A stretch of DNA of 64,000 nt from Prorocentrum cordatum (GCA_963575745.1 CAUYUJ010017896.1:124243-188242), one strand, 5' to 3'. Counted from the first letter of the stretch, positions 9,481-20,797 are shown. The notes: generated from the letters alone by a model not told the origin. Made by a program: numbers and translations.

Positions 9481-9797
9481 GAGAGAAAAAGGGCACCTGC
9501 GCTCGGCGTCGCTTTCCTGGCACGGCCAGAGGGGCCACTTACCCTGCAGGGGGAGGGCGCATCCTCCTCCTCCTCCTCCTCCTCCTCCTCCTCCTCCTCC
9601 TCCTCCTCCTCCTCCTCTCCCTCCTTTTCCTCCTCCTCCTCCTCCTCCTCCTCACCCTCCTTTTCCTCCTCCTCCTCCTCCTTCTCCTCCTCCTCCTCCT
9701 CCGTTTCCTCCCTCCTCCTACTCCTCCTCATCCTCCTCCTGGGCCTCCCGCCTTGGCCTCGTTTGCCCCAGGACATGCGATACGCAGGTTACTTACT
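9481..9797. repeat. TCC array and flanks
   Basis: 9563-9745 is an interrupted TCC array. 9481-9562 may continue exon 4 of the DUF229-like gene (the frame stays open) but composition gives no clear verdict. Confidence 0.8.
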
Positions 9798-9999
9798 GGA
9801 AAAAGAAAAAGCTGGCATGAACATACGCTTTCGGCGCTACGCGCGGATTCTTGGATCCGCGCCGGGCCCCCCCGGCCGGCGTCTCTGGCGCCGCCCTTGG
9901 CGTGCTCCGCGCGCCAGGAAGGGGGGTCCAGCGCAGATCCTAGAAACCCGCGCGGAGCTCCAAAAGTTTATGTTTATGCCGTGCTTTCTTCTTGTTAGT
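9798..9999. mobile_element. Foldback element F7, copy 1
   Basis: The core ACATACGCTTTCGGCGC...GCGCGGATTCTTGGATCC pairs with GGATCC... and with GCGCGGAGCTCCAAAAG...TATG on the right. Weaker terminal pairing (AAAGCTGGCATGAACATA against TATGTTTATGCCGTGCTTTC) extends it to about 200 bp. A second copy is at 26050-26252 and a half copy at about 25875-25975. Confidence 0.7.
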
Positions 10000-10004
10000 T
10001 ACGG

Positions 10005-10830
10005 TAGCTGCCTGTATCCACCTCTTCGGAGTCACGCCCCGGGATATCGGCGAGTGGTGGCTTGGGAGATCTGCCTGGTCGGCAGGTTGGCGCCTCGCCG
10101 ACTCGGCGCGTCGCCAGCACGGAAGCTCCAGGTTGAAGGCCACCAGCGGGCTGAGCCAGACCAACCTGGAACGATTTGTTTGTATCCCATCCCTTCCTCA
10201 CTCTTACCTCTCTGTACTGCTGCCCCCATCCGCTGAGGCATTGGAGCATCCATATTGGATACAGGACATAAAGCCCCCTATCGCTGTCATCCTCTACCTA
10301 ATTACGGATCCCCTTCGGACGGACGCTTATCTGCACGAGCGAGATGGGCACGGAAAGAACGGGTACAATGCTCAACAGCAGTTCCTGTTCCTTTTGGACA
10401 GGACTCGCTGTCCGCGCAGCCGCGGCCTGTGTCCATTCGGGACAGAAGGCCGCCTGCCCAACAGCGACCGCCGTTGGTTTGGGACAACATTGGTTGTTGG
10501 GCATTGTACCCTTTTTTTCCGTACCCAGTTTGGGCGTCCAAAGCTTAGGCCCTTCGGTTCATTCCCTCCGTTCACACGGTTTGCGTTGTGCCAGAGCCCC
10601 GGTCCACGTCATCTTGCCAGGAGCCAGCAGGTGCCCGACGACAGTTCCTATCCGCCGACAGCCCTAGGGACCCGCAGAAGCCCTGTGGCACGTCGGGAAG
10701 CTCAAAGCTCGACGACGAGCGTGCCCTTCGATTGCGTATTCACAGCCCGAGATCTCTTATCGTTTTACACTCGTCAAACATATTATTTTTCAACTACGAT
10801 GCCCTGCTCCCTGCTAGTCGCCTCTTCGCT
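10005..10830 (+). CDS. Candidate coding segment containing an in-frame TIR element, unknown protein
   Basis: A plus-strand frame reads GVTPRDIGEWWLGRSAW, DSARRQHGSSRLKATSGLSQ and later HPYWIQDIKPPIAV with strongly G/C-biased third positions (10020-10180). The frame stays open through F3 copy 2 (10336-10539, 204 bp = 68 codons) and continues as LRPFGSFPPFTRFALCQ on the far side. The element is therefore either spliced out or exonised; AG|C lies at both edges (CACGAG|C and CCAAAG|C), which would also join in frame. It runs into a GAT array at 10836. Function unknown. Confidence 0.45.
10336..10539. mobile_element. TIR element family F3, copy 2
   Basis: Ends GATGGGCACGGAAAGAACGG and the inverted CCGTACCCAGTTTGGGCGTCC. 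The interior matches copy 1 (3024-3228), including CAGCCGCGGCCTGTGTCCAT and TTGGTTTGGGA. Its length is a multiple of three and it carries no stop in the host frame. Confidence 0.75.
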
Positions 10831-10835
10831 GGTCA

Positions 10836-11651
10836 GCGATGCCGCCGAGATGATGTTGAAGTTGATGATGTTGGTAATGTTGATGATGGGGATGATGGGG
10901 ATGCCGCTGATTGTGGTACTGCCGACGATGATGATCATCATGAGAATGAGTATGCTGATGCTGTTGTTGGTGATACTGATGACGGTGACGATGATTGCGG
11001 TGATGACGATGGTGGTGCTGCCGAGGTTTTAGCAGGGATTAGGGATGGTGACGGTAAGCATGACGATGATAGGGGTAATGTTGGTGATGACCATGATGAT
11101 GTTGACGGTGTTGATTCTGATGTTGACGGTGTTGATGATGAGGACGATGGTTATGATGTTGATAATGCCAATGAGTATGATTATGTTGATGGTGTTGATA
11201 CCACTGATGTTGTCGATCTTGGTATTATGATAGTGCTGATGAGCCTGATAACGATGATGAGAAGAAACATCACCATGCTGCTGATGATGATGATGATGAT
11301 GAGGAGGAGGAGGAGGAGGAGGGGGAGGAGGTGGAGGAGGAGGAGGAAGATGATGATGACGCTTGTGCTGCTGAGTATGATGTTGGTTCGTATGATGGTG
11401 CTGATGCAGCTGGTGCCGAGGATTGTGATGATGGTTGCGATGCGGATGCTGACGTTGATGATAATCATTATGATGATGGTGATGATGACGCTGCTGATTG
11501 TGATGATTATGATGATAATGACGAGGAGGAGGAGGAGGCGGAGAATGTTGCTGCCGCTGTTGCTGCCTCTACTGCTGCTGCTGATGATACTGATGCTGAA
11601 GATGATGGTAATGCTGATGATGATGATGATGATGATGATGATGACGATGAC

Positions 11652-11709
<58 letters not shown>

Positions 11710-11715
11710 CGTGCA
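10836..11715. repeat. GAT microsatellite array
   Basis: About 880 bp of degenerate GAT/GGT/GCT triplets, ending in a pure GAT run at 11620-11708. Frames through it encode Asp, Met or His runs and are not treated as genes. Confidence 0.95.
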
Positions 11716-11724
11716 GCACTTCTG

Positions 11725-12264
11725 TGTGATAGTTGCGCCGCCAGGGTTCCTCAAATATTGCGGTGCCTCACAGTTGGCGGACGAAAGCAACCATCTACAA
11801 CAGTCTGTTGCTGCACCATCTTCAGCATCGTAGTCAGCGGGTGCGAGCGGCCACTGGCTAGGCTGCAGTGCGTCGGGCGCTGGTCGACTCGCATCCTTAC
11901 CAGCAGACAGGGCAGATGGGGGCGGAGCGGCTGTGTCAGGCATGGCCTCACCGCGTATGAATATTATGCGTGGTCCTGCAGCGTCTCCAAACAGTGGCCG
12001 GCTGCGTCCTCGAGCCAGCCCAGCTGCGCCACTCCGCGATGTCGACCGCCTCGCCCCTCTGCCTGCAGCGCCTTCTGGATCGGCCAGCGGCCGTGCCAGG
12101 CAGGTGCCCCCAACGATTACCTCCATCTTCTCCATGTCATCGAAGCAGCCCTCCAAGCGAACGAAGCTGATAGCCAGGTCGAGGTCGTCCTTGCTCACGT
12201 CGAGGTCGCTCAGGTCGTCTTCTGTCTGAGACTGCAGCATGTACTGCTGGACTCCTGCTTCCAT
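11725..12264 (-). CDS. Candidate exon, acidic unknown protein
   Basis: Minus strand from ATG 12264: MEAGVQQYMLQSQTEDDLSD, then KDDLDLAISFVRLEGC and DDMEKMEVIVGG. The first 50 codons have a clear coding signature. Upstream on the same strand and in the same frame, TLVGKVSEWAEGVREA (about 12292-12340) also looks coding. It is separated by one TGA at 12289-12291, so either an unseen intron or a broken gene is present. The low-coordinate end runs into the GAT array as a His run and is certainly not all coding. No domain recognised. Confidence 0.5.
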
Positions 12265-12395
12265 GGCTCCGGCAATTCCGTTCTCGATTCTTCACGCTTC
12301 GCGTACCCCCTCAGCCCATTCGGAAACCTTGCCCACGAGAGTTGACGGAGAAAGGTGCGAAGCGACAAATGCAGTCGGACAGAGCGGGCAACCAG

Positions 12396-13360
12396 GGTGA
12401 AACAACATTTCTCTGGGCGCAAGAGGGTGGTTTCGGAGGGCCTCTTCTGGCCATGCCTGGGGCCCGCGTGGGGACGAGGGGAGGACGAGGAGGAGGAAGA
12501 CGACGAGGACGACGACGACGACGACGACGACCACGACGACGAGGAAGAGGGGGGCACGGAGAAGGAAGACGATAAAGGGGTTTGGACGAGGACAAGGACG
12601 AGGAGGACGAGGAGGAAAGCGAGGACGAGGACAGAACCATCAGCATCGCCTCTTGGAGCCCTCTTGGGACTCTTTTGGGGGGATCTCGGGGTCATCTTCG
12701 GGCTCTGTCGGGGGGATCGTGGGGCCCTCGTGGGGGTCTCTTGGGGGTCTCCTGAGAGCCTTGGGAGGGCCTCTTAGGACCATCTTGAAACCCATCTATC
12801 GAAATGGTGGTCGTAACGTTTGCTACCCCCTATGCCACCAGCAACACCCCCTCTTGGGTTTCCTGGGTTATTGGGGCGCTCTTGGGCGCTTTGGGGGCTG
12901 TCTGGGGGCCCCTCTTGGGCCCCTCTTGGGCCACTCGTGGGCCATCTTGGGGCCACCTTGAGGCCTCAAATGCGCAGCGGAACCGTAGCGGCGGCGAGAA
13001 GGCACAGCTCATTGAGCTTCCTTTGATTTTTGCAGGATGTTCGCCCATAGGGGGGGTCCTGATGGGGGCTCCGAGAGCACTTGGAGCCGTCTTGTGGCCC
13101 TCGTCGGGGCTCTTGGAGGTATGTCGGAAGCTATATTGAACCATCGCTGGCTATCTTGAACCCTTTTGGATGCCATATTTCAGCATCGAAGGTAGTCGTG
13201 GAGCCATCTTAGGCCATCTTCGGCGCCCTGACACTTTGCGGCCCGCCTCGAAAACGCCTCCCGGAAGGGAAGAGGTTCTTGGAAACATGAAGTCCTTCGA
13301 CCATCTTGGCCCAAAGGGCTATTGAGATTAGGCACTCCTTGGCCGCGAGACCCATGCTGG
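12396..13360. repeat. GACGAG tract and degenerate CCTCTTGGGGCC tract
   Basis: 12480-12620 is GACGAG/GACGAC-rich. 12640-13230 is a long degenerate array of about 12-bp units (GGGGCCNTCTTG), with a more unique piece at about 12960-13060. I see no gene. Confidence 0.8.
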
Positions 13361-13369
13361 CGTCGGGGG

Positions 13370-14525
13370 AGCCGTGATGGTTATGATGATGAGGAGGAGG
13401 ATGAGGACGATGAGGGGGATGAGGATGAGGACGAGGAGGATGAGGACGATGAGGACGATGATGACGATGCTGATGACGATGCTGACGACGAGGATGACGA
13501 GGATGCTGATGATGATGGTTGTGATGATGACGGTGATGATGATGATGGTGATGATAGTGGTGATGCTCATGACGATGATGATGACGATTATGATACTGAT
13601 GCTAATGATGGTGCGGTTGTTGTCGGTGATGGTAATGCTTGTGCTGATGATGAGGACGGGGCTGATGATGTTGCTGCTGATGCTGATCGTGACGATGATG
13701 ATGCGGATGACGATAATGATGCTGATAATAACGATGCTGGTGACGATGACGATGCGGAGGACGATGCTGATGATGATGGTGATGATGTGATGATGATGAC
13801 GATGATGTTGATGATGACGATGCTCATGATGATGATGGTGCTGTTGCTGCTGCTGCTGCTGATGGTGATGCTGATGACGATGATGGTAATGATGATGATG
13901 ATGCTGATGATGATGATGACGATGATGATGATGAGGAGGATGATGGTGATGCTGGTGCTGATTATGATGATGATAATGCTGATGCTGATGGCGGGGCTGA
14001 TGATGTTGCTGCTGATGATGATCGTGACGAGGATGCTGCGGATAAGTATGTTGACGAGGAGATTAGGATGAGGACGGGGATGGTTCTGATGATGAGGAGG
14101 AAGAGGAAGAGGAGGAACAATGATGAGGACGGAAGAGTCGGAAACATGAGGATGGAGGATGATTTAGGAGAAGGAGAAGGAGAAGGAAAATCAGGGTTGA
14201 GGAGGAGGGGGAGGAGGAGGAGGAGGAGGAGGAGAAGGAGGAGGAGGAGGAGGAAAACAGTTGGAGGACGAGGAGGAAGAGGAAATCTGGCAGAAAGTAC
14301 AGAGTAAGAAGGATGAGGAGCAGGAGGAGGAGGAGGAGGAGGAGGAGCAGGAGGAGGAGAAGGAGGAGGAGGGGGAAGGGAGGAAGGAGGAGGGAAGAGG
14401 AAGGCACAGGAGGATCGAGGAGGATGGAGGCAGGTGAGGACGCAAGAGCAGGGAAGGGGAGGGAGGGCCGAGGAGGATGGAGGATGGAGTATGAAGGGAT
14501 GGAGAAAGCAGGAGAGAGCGGGAGG
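13370..14525. repeat. GAT array followed by GGA array
   Basis: 13370-14060 is GAT/GAC-rich and 14060-14525 is GGA-rich, with a gradual switch through GATGAGGAGG. All long frames here are low-complexity. Confidence 0.95.
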
Positions 14526-14529
14526 ACTA

Positions 14530-14880
14530 GAACCCGTGGCAGGGCATCCAGAGGCCGCCGACACTGATGGTGCCTTCTGGGCACTGCGGCCCCGGCTGCG
14601 GCCGCCCGCCCTACTGACTCGTCCCCCCCTGCCCGGGGATGACCACCGTCCGACGGCGGCGAGATCCCGGAGCGCCAACACTCTGGCCTGGACCCCTGGA
14701 GACGATCTCACGCCAGTTTGGGGGGAACGGTGGGTCGCCTCGTCTGCTGCCACTTGCCCAGACCTGCTCAGCGTCCTTCAAGCAGGGCGGCGGCGTTGCG
14801 CCGTTTTCGGCGCCTTGGGCCCCGAGCCATTCAAAAACGGCTCGGGACGAAAGGAAAGCACCGGGGGAACGTCGTGCCCT
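14530..14880 (+). CDS. Candidate coding segment, unknown protein
   Basis: Plus-strand frame with GHPEAADTDGAFWALRPRL, NTLAWTPGDDLTPVWGERW and CPDLLSVLQAGRRRC. Third positions are G/C-rich. A short hairpin CCCGAGCC...GGCTCGGG (14820-14850) lies near the end. The next 170 bp are part of a duplicated non-coding block, so the coding part probably ends before 14900. No family recognised. Confidence 0.35.
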
Positions 14881-14904
14881 CTGGAGCCGACTTTTGGGAA
14901 ACAC

Positions 14905-15075
14905 TACAGTAGGAGCTCGACCACAAGAAGCCTACCACAAGAAACCCGGCGAGGCCACAGGACGTCCACCGACTTTTGGTGTGGGAGCCTCACGCTTTCC
15001 GTAGCAAGAGCATGCAAAAGCACCGAAGCCCAAGAAACCCAGGGCACCCTGGAGGCAAGCCCATGCATGGGTTTT
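14905..15075. repeat. Duplicated block, copy A
   Basis: Contains TCGACCACAAGAAGCCTACC, GGTGTGGGAGCC and AAACCCAGGGCACCCTGGAG. The same order recurs at 15925-16260, where an F4 element has been inserted. This copy therefore gives the empty-site sequence. Confidence 0.7.
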
Positions 15076-15179
15076 CACGCTGCACGCAAGAGTGGCCCTG
15101 TGCTGGAGTGACCTCCCTTGTGCGAGCCCGCAGTGCCCCGCAGCCCCGGCAGTGGCCTGCGCGCTTGGGGGTGGCCTCC

Positions 15180-15338
15180 CCGCGGCCCCCGCCCGGGGAT
15201 GCCCCTTCCAGGCTAAGTGGTTCGGCTGCATGCCAGTGTGACCCTGCGCCGGAGTGACCCGCGGCCCCCGCCCGGGGATACCCCTTCCAGGCTAAGCGGT
15301 TCGGCTGCATGCCAGTGTGACCCTGCGCCAGAGTGACC
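15180..15338. repeat. 79-bp tandem duplication
   Basis: Two nearly identical units (15180-15258, 15259-15338), each running from CGCGGCCCCCGCCCGGGGAT through TTCGGCTGCATGCCAGTGTG to GCGCC(G/A)GAGTGAC. A partial third unit ends at 15115. Confidence 0.85.
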
Positions 15339-15566
15339 TTCGGTGCGCGGCCGAAGGCTTTCGGACGTTCTCGTCGGGTCCTGCAGGTTTCCTGCCTCGG
15401 GATGCTTTCCAGCAGCGGCGCCTCGTCGAAAGCGTTCCGGAGGTGCCCGAATGGTCCCGAAAGGCCGCTGGAGACCCGAGTTATGACCCGAAAGCCGACC
15501 CTGGAGTGACCGTTGGTGCGTGGCTTTCGGGGGGCGCGAGGGGGCAAAACCCAAGCACACAGGCAG
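15317..15566 (+). CDS. Candidate coding segment, unknown protein
   Basis: Plus-strand frame LRCAAEGFRTFSSGPAGFLP, then RRLVESVPEVPEWSRKAAGD and YDPKADPGVTVGAWLSGG. It overlaps the end of a tandem repeat and stops inside F2 copy 1. Codon use is moderately G/C-ending. No family recognised; the repeat overlap lowers confidence. Confidence 0.3.
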
Positions 15567-15575
15567 CTACTGTCG

Positions 15576-15817
15576 AGCAGTGGCGAAGCGTCCTGTCTTG
15601 CCTATAGCCCCACCAGGGGCTGTTCAACGCTGTTCTAAGAACCTGTTGCGGTCTGCACGAAGTCATCTTAGAACATGTCTGGCTGAGACTGCCTTGCTTT
15701 AGCACATCGGGCTCATGCTCAAAGAACACTTTTTGGGGGGTCTCAGAAAAGTTCTGGACCCTAAGAACCTCTCGTGGTAGGCCTCTAGCCATGCTGGGAC
15801 GTTCGGTCCCTGCTCAG
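15576..15817. mobile_element. TIR element family F2, copy 1
   Basis: Left end AGCAGTGGCGAAGCGTCCTG pairs with right end GGGACGTTCGGTCCCTGCT. TIRs continue through CCTATAG and its partner. Flanking 8-mers TACTGTCG (15568) and TGCTGTCG (15818) look like a target duplication with one difference. Copy 2 is at 25411-25635. Confidence 0.7.
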
Positions 15818-15924
15818 TGCTGTCGCATCGCACGCAGCCCCCGCACCAGAGGACGCCCTTGCCCACGGTCGTGCTTGCGTGCAGCCCAGGGGGCCCCGAT
15901 GCCTCGGGAAGGTTCCCGCGGGTC

Positions 15925-16290
15925 TAATTATACAGTAGGGGCCCGACCGTAAGAAGCCTCCCGCAGGAAGCCCAACCCTGAGACCCCAGGACGTCCGTTG
16001 CTTTCTGGTGTGGGTCCGCCACGCGCAAGGGGGGGGGGGGAGGGGGGGGGCTTCTTAGAAGCACCCCTGCTTCTTAGAAGGCGCGGGCCTTATGTATAGA
16101 TGTGAGGCCGGCGCCTTCTACGAAGCAGCCTCCTTCTAAGAAGCCCTCCCCCCTCCCTCCACCCCCTAGTGCGCGCCGCCAAGTGGGAACGCCTTCGGAA
16201 CCCGAGAAGCCCATCGCAAAACCATCGAAACCCGAGAAACCCAGGGCACCCTGGAGGCAAGCAGGGTGCTTCTCGGCACGGGCCTCCACT
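15925..16290. repeat. Duplicated block, copy B, interrupted by F4
   Basis: Shares CGACCGTAAGAAGCCTCCCG, GGTGTGGGTCCGCCA and AAACCCAGGGCACCCTGGAG with copy A. About 165 bp (16018-16182) present here and absent from copy A correspond to the foldback element F4. Confidence 0.7.
16018..16182. mobile_element. Foldback element F4, copy 1
   Basis: Symmetric: a CGCGCA...GGGGG arm, then GGCTTCTTAGAAGC, a short centre (CGCGGGCCTTATGTATAGAT), then CTTCTAAGAAGCC and CCCCCT...GCGCGCCGCCA. Nearly the whole element can fold on itself. Other copies: 26433-26597, 35498-35661, 36100-36267. Confidence 0.75.
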
Positions 16291-16339
16291 GCAGCAGGCG
16301 TGGCCCGTCTCCGGCCGCGGTCCGCCCAGCGGGGAAGAG

Positions 16340-16700
16340 TGAGGAGAGAGGAGGGAGGAGGGGGAGGAGGGGGAGGAGGAGGAGGAGGAGGAGGAGGAGG
16401 AGGAGGAGGAGGAGGAGGAGGAGGAGGAGGAGAAGGACGATGAGGAGGAAGAGGAGGAGGAAGAGGAGGAGGAGAAGGAGGCGGTGGAGAGCAAGGGCAC
16501 GCGAGTGGCCCCGAGCTCTCTTTGGAGAGCGCGGGAGGTCGGCATGCGGAGGCGCGAGACCGCCGCCGCTGGGAGCGCAGCGGCGCCAGCTCCTCCTCCT
16601 CGTCCTCTTCCTCCTCGTCCTCTTCCTCCTCGTCCTCCTCCTCCTCCTCCTCCTCCTCCTTCTCCTCCTCCTCCTCCTCCTCCTTCATGCTGGCCCTCCC
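16340..16700. repeat. GGA array and TCC array flanking a coding-like core
   Basis: GGA at 16350-16480 and TCC at 16590-16685 are complementary arrays separated by about 100 bp of coding-like sequence. Confidence 0.85.
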
Positions 16701-17056
16701 CCCCCTGCCAGTCCCGCCCCCACCCCCCTGCCATGTCCCCGTCCCCCTCCTCTTCCCCTCGGGGCTGCGGCCTGCTCTGGAGGGCCGGGTCCTGGCCTCA
16801 GGGGCAGCGCCCCCGCCCAGCCCCCGGCGCCGATGGCTCCTGGCTGTTGCAAGGTTTGTGTCCGGCGGAGGTGCTCGTCGCCACGGCGCGGGCCGCGTGT
16901 TGCGAAGGAGCCGCCCTGCAATCTGGCCAGTGTCGCAAGCTTTCGGGAAGAGTGTGCGCGGCGCTGAGGCGAGAGCCACACTTCGAGAAGGAACCGCCCT
17001 CCACCCAGGAAGCTGTTGCAACCTTTCTGAGACGAATGTGTGCCTTCGGAGGTTGA
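16484..17056 (+). CDS. Candidate coding segment, unknown protein
   Basis: One frame holds KGTRVAPSSLWRAREVGMRR at 16490-16550, a Pro-rich stretch through the TCC array, then LLWRAGSWPQGQRPRPAP and PAEVLVATARAACCEGA at about 16770-16905. Both ends have strong G/C third-position bias and share the frame, so the Pro-rich part could be a real linker or an intron. From about 16895 the frame enters satellite SatB, so its last 50 codons are not credible. Function unknown. Confidence 0.4.
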   Translation: MESKGTRVAPSSLWRAREVGMRRRETAAAGSAAAPAPPPRPLPPRPLPPRPPPPPPPPPSPPPPPPPSCWPSPPCQSRPHPPAMSPSPSSSPRGCGLLWRAGSWPQGQRPRPAPGADGSWLLQGLCPAEVLVATARAACCEGAALQSGQCRKLSGRVCAALRREPHFEKEPPSTQEAVATFLRRMCAFGG

Positions 17057-17270
17057 TAGACCTCCTGCCCTGACACGTCGATTCGCGACTTGGCCGTTTT
17101 CGGGTCGCAAGAGGCCGTCGCGGCCGTCATTCTTGCGGGTCCAGGCCCATCGGTTTTGGTCCAAGGCCGCTTTCACTGAAGGGTGGTTTGCTAAAGGGAG
17201 GCTTGTCCACCGCCGATGCATCGCTGAGGCGAGAGCCACATTCTGAGCACGGCCCACACTTCATCTTTCA
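16880..17270. repeat. Satellite SatB (about 80-bp units) and spacer
   Basis: Degenerate units containing GCGCGGCGCTGAGGCGAGAG, CACATTTTGA and CGCCCTC...GAAGCTGTTGCAA. Units are clear at 16890-17060 and 17215-17270. Arrays of the same unit occur at 26780-26900, 31290-31560 and 32390-32930. 17060-17215 is unique with no supported gene. Confidence 0.7.
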
Positions 17271-17391
17271 GGAGGGAAGAAAACACATAGACACAGCAAA
17301 ATATGGAAAAACATTGAAAACTATGAGAACATATGGGAGATAGGGTGAATCCTGTTATTTGTGTATTTTTTGTGTGTCCCAGGGCCCCTTC
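17271..17391. mobile_element. Dispersed element F9, copy 2
   Basis: Begins GGAGGGAAGAAAACACATAG and ends TTTGTGTGTCCCAGGGCCCC. It is inserted in a SatB unit: CTTCATCTTTCA occurs directly on both sides (17260 and 17388 areas), consistent with a target duplication. Confidence 0.7.
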
Positions 17392-17520
17392 ATCTTTCAT
17401 GCTGTTGCGAACTCTAAGCTTCAGGATCATAGGTGGTCACAGGAAAATATCTGGCCCGGCCCACCGACACGTCTGGGGGTGCGACAGGGAGAAGCTGTTT
17501 ATCTGAGGAAAGGGGTTTCA
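17392..17520. repeat. SatB remainder and junction motif
   Basis: Ends with CTGGCCCGGCCCACCGACAC then GTCTGGGGGTGCGACAGG. The same junction precedes the GGA arrays at about 31600 and 32930. Confidence 0.7.
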
Positions 17521-17521
17521 T

Positions 17522-18139
17522 ATGAGGACGAGAATGAGGATGAACGTGTTGATGCTGATGATGTTGACGATGAGGATGAAGATGACGACGACGACTGCGA
17601 CGAGGACGCTGATGATGAAATAGGCGATGACGTCGGTGAGAACCATGATGATGACGACGATACTGATCATGATGATGCTGACGATGCGACAATGACACCG
17701 ACTATGATGATGACGTTGATGATGTTGATGATGATGATGTTGATGACGACGATGCTAGTGATACTGGTGGTGATACTGAGGACACTGATAACCACGGTGA
17801 TGATAATGATGATCCTGCTGATGATTTTTACAATGGATATGCTGCAGACTTCTTCAGGTGACGATGATGATGGTGATAACGATGGTGAAGGCGATGATGA
17901 TGATACGCATGTTGGTGATGATGATGACGATGATGCTGATGATGCTGATGATTGTGATGATGATGATCATCATCATCACAATGATAGTGGTGAGGATGAC
18001 GATCATGATGGCGCGGATAGTGGCGACGGCGATGATGATGACGACGACGCTGATTCCGATGCTGCTGATGTTGTTGGTGATGTTGATGGTGAGGATGATG
18101 TTGATGGTGATGATGCTGATGATGATGGTGATGATGATC

Positions 18140-18174
<35 letters not shown>

Positions 18175-20797
18175 AGTGGGCAGGGTGACGATCATGATGG
18201 CGCGGATAGTGGCGACGGCGAGGATGATGACGATGATGATTCCGATGTTGCTGATGTGGTTGGTGATGTTGATGATGAGGATGATGTTGCTGGTGATGAA
18301 GGTGATGGGTTGGATGATGATGATGATGATGATGGTGATACTGTTAATTTCGGGTGCGATCGTTATGATGATTGTGAGGATGATGATGATGACGGTCAGG
18401 ATGATGATGATGGTGATGATGACTATGACCACGATCATGCTTATGATTCGGAACATGATGAGGATGGTTACGATGATGTGTATGATATTGATGATGACCA
18501 CGATGATGATCATGAGGATGCTAATGCTGGTGGCGAGGATGGAAACAGTCATGGTGTGGACGGCCGCGGCTGCGATGATGATGAACATTATGATGATGAT
18601 GATGATGATGATGATTATGATGATGATGGTGCTGATAATGATAATGCTGCTGATGATGGTGATTCGGTTGATGTTGACGACGATACTGATGATTATGACG
18701 ATGGTGATGATGGCGACGATGATGATGATGATGATGATGGTGATGATGGTGATGATGGTGGTGCGGGTGTTGATGGTGAGGATTGTTGTTGAGTATGATG
18801 TTGATGGTGATGGTGATAGTAGTAGTGATGTGGATCATGATGCTGATGATAGTGGGGATGATGCTGATGATGATGATGATGATGATGGTGAGAATGCCGA
18901 TGTCGATTGTGATGATGGCGCCGTCGAAGACCATGATGACGATGCTGATGGCTGTGATGATGATGATGACGATGATGATGATAGTGCGGATGAGGCTGAT
19001 GGCGATGGTGACGGAGATATTGGTGAGGATGGTGAGGATGATGATGATTCAATTGGCTGTGAGCCTGATGGGAGTGATGGAGCTGATGATGGTCATGACG
19101 CTGATCATGGTTATAAGGCTGATGTGAAGATGACAAGGATTATGGTGTGCATGATGGTGAAGGCGATTATGACAATGATGCGGATGATGATGACGATGAT
19201 GATGATGGTCATGGAGCTGATGGTGAGGCTGGCGATGATGCGATGATGATGGTGATGATGCTGGTGACGGCGATGCTGCTGATGTGCATGAGGATTGTGA
19301 TGCTTATGGTGATGATGCTGATGATGCTGGCGGTGATGATGATGTTGATGATGATGATGATGATGCTGATGCTGATGCTGATGGTGAGGATGACGATGAT
19401 GCTGTTGCAGATTATGGCGATGCTGCAGATTATGGCGACGGCGATGGCGATGGTGATGATGCGGATTGCGATGACGATGCGGATTATGTTGATAGTATTG
19501 AGGTTGATGGTGAGGATGAGCCGGGTGATGATGATTACCACTCTGATGCTGATGATGTTGGTGGTGAGGCCGACGATGATTATGGTCATGATGCTGGTGA
19601 TGGTGAGGGTGATGATGTGGATCAGGATTATGTCGTTTCTGATGGTGATGCTGATCGTGCGGGTGATTCTGATTCGGATGACTATGATGATGAGATTGAT
19701 GGCGGGGGTGACTGTGACGGTGGTGTGGATGATGGCCACGGGTCTGATGATGATGTTGATGATGATGGGGACGGCGAAGATGATGGTGGTGATGCTGTTG
19801 ATGGTGAGACTGATGGTGGCACTGGGGGGTAAGGATGACGATGATGATGGTGATGATGGTGATGCTGACGGCGATGATGCGCATGCTGCTGATAATGAGA
19901 GTAGTGATGATATTTGTGATGGGGATGACGATATTGGTTCTCAGGTTGTTGACGATAATGATGGTGATGATGATGCTGATGATGGTGACGGCGATGATGA
20001 TGCTGATGTTGGTGAGGACGGTCGTGAGATCGGTGGTGAGGATTGACGACGTTGACTGTGATGATGATCATGGTGATGGTGATGATGATGATGGTACTTG
20101 GATGATGATGGTGATGATGTTGTAGATGCGGGTGTTGACGGTGATGGTGATGATGCTACTCGAGATGACTCGAGATGTTGGTGAGGATGGAGATGATGAC
20201 GATGAGAATTAGGCGGATGATCGCGAAAGGTGATGATGCGGATGATGACGATGACGATGATTCTGTTGGGGAGGATGACGACGACGTCGATGATGATTGT
20301 GATGAGGATGATGCGGATGAGGATTGTGACGATTCTGACAATGATGCTCATGGGTAGCAGTCATGATGGAGGTGGTGATGAGGATGATGGTAATGACGAA
20401 GATGAGGGTGATGATGGCGATGCTGATCAGTATGATTATTATGAAAAGTGTGATGTGGATGGGATTGGTGATGATGCTGCTGCTGATGATGGTAATGATG
20501 ACGGGTAACGGTGGTGACGGTGGTGGTGATGAGGATGATGGCAATGATGAAAATATCGATGTTGTTGATGATGATGGTGGTGTTGATATGAAGAGCTTGA
20601 TAATACTGACGATGCTGATCATCATGATTGTTCTGACTATGATGATGATGATTCTGATGATGGTGGTGGTGATGGAGACTGTGATGGTGCTGATGATGCT
20701 ACTGATGATGATGATGGTGATGCTGATGCTGATGCTGCTGAAAATGATGATGCTGATGCTGATGCTGATGCTGATGATGATAATGATGATGATGATT

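Noticed and set aside
8022-9776. Long minus-strand frame of over 500 codons
   Set aside because: It is made of Glu runs, Cys/Val runs from CA repeats and antisense of the DUF229-like exons; the plus strand has the family motifs.
14820-14850. Hairpin CCCGAGCC...GGCTCGGG as a terminator
   Set aside because: Rho-independent terminators do not apply to a nuclear genome, and there is no T run.
17359-20046. Open frames of 300-480 codons rich in Asp, Met, His or Ile
   Set aside because: They are six-frame readings of the GAT array; no unique protein sequence is present in any of them.
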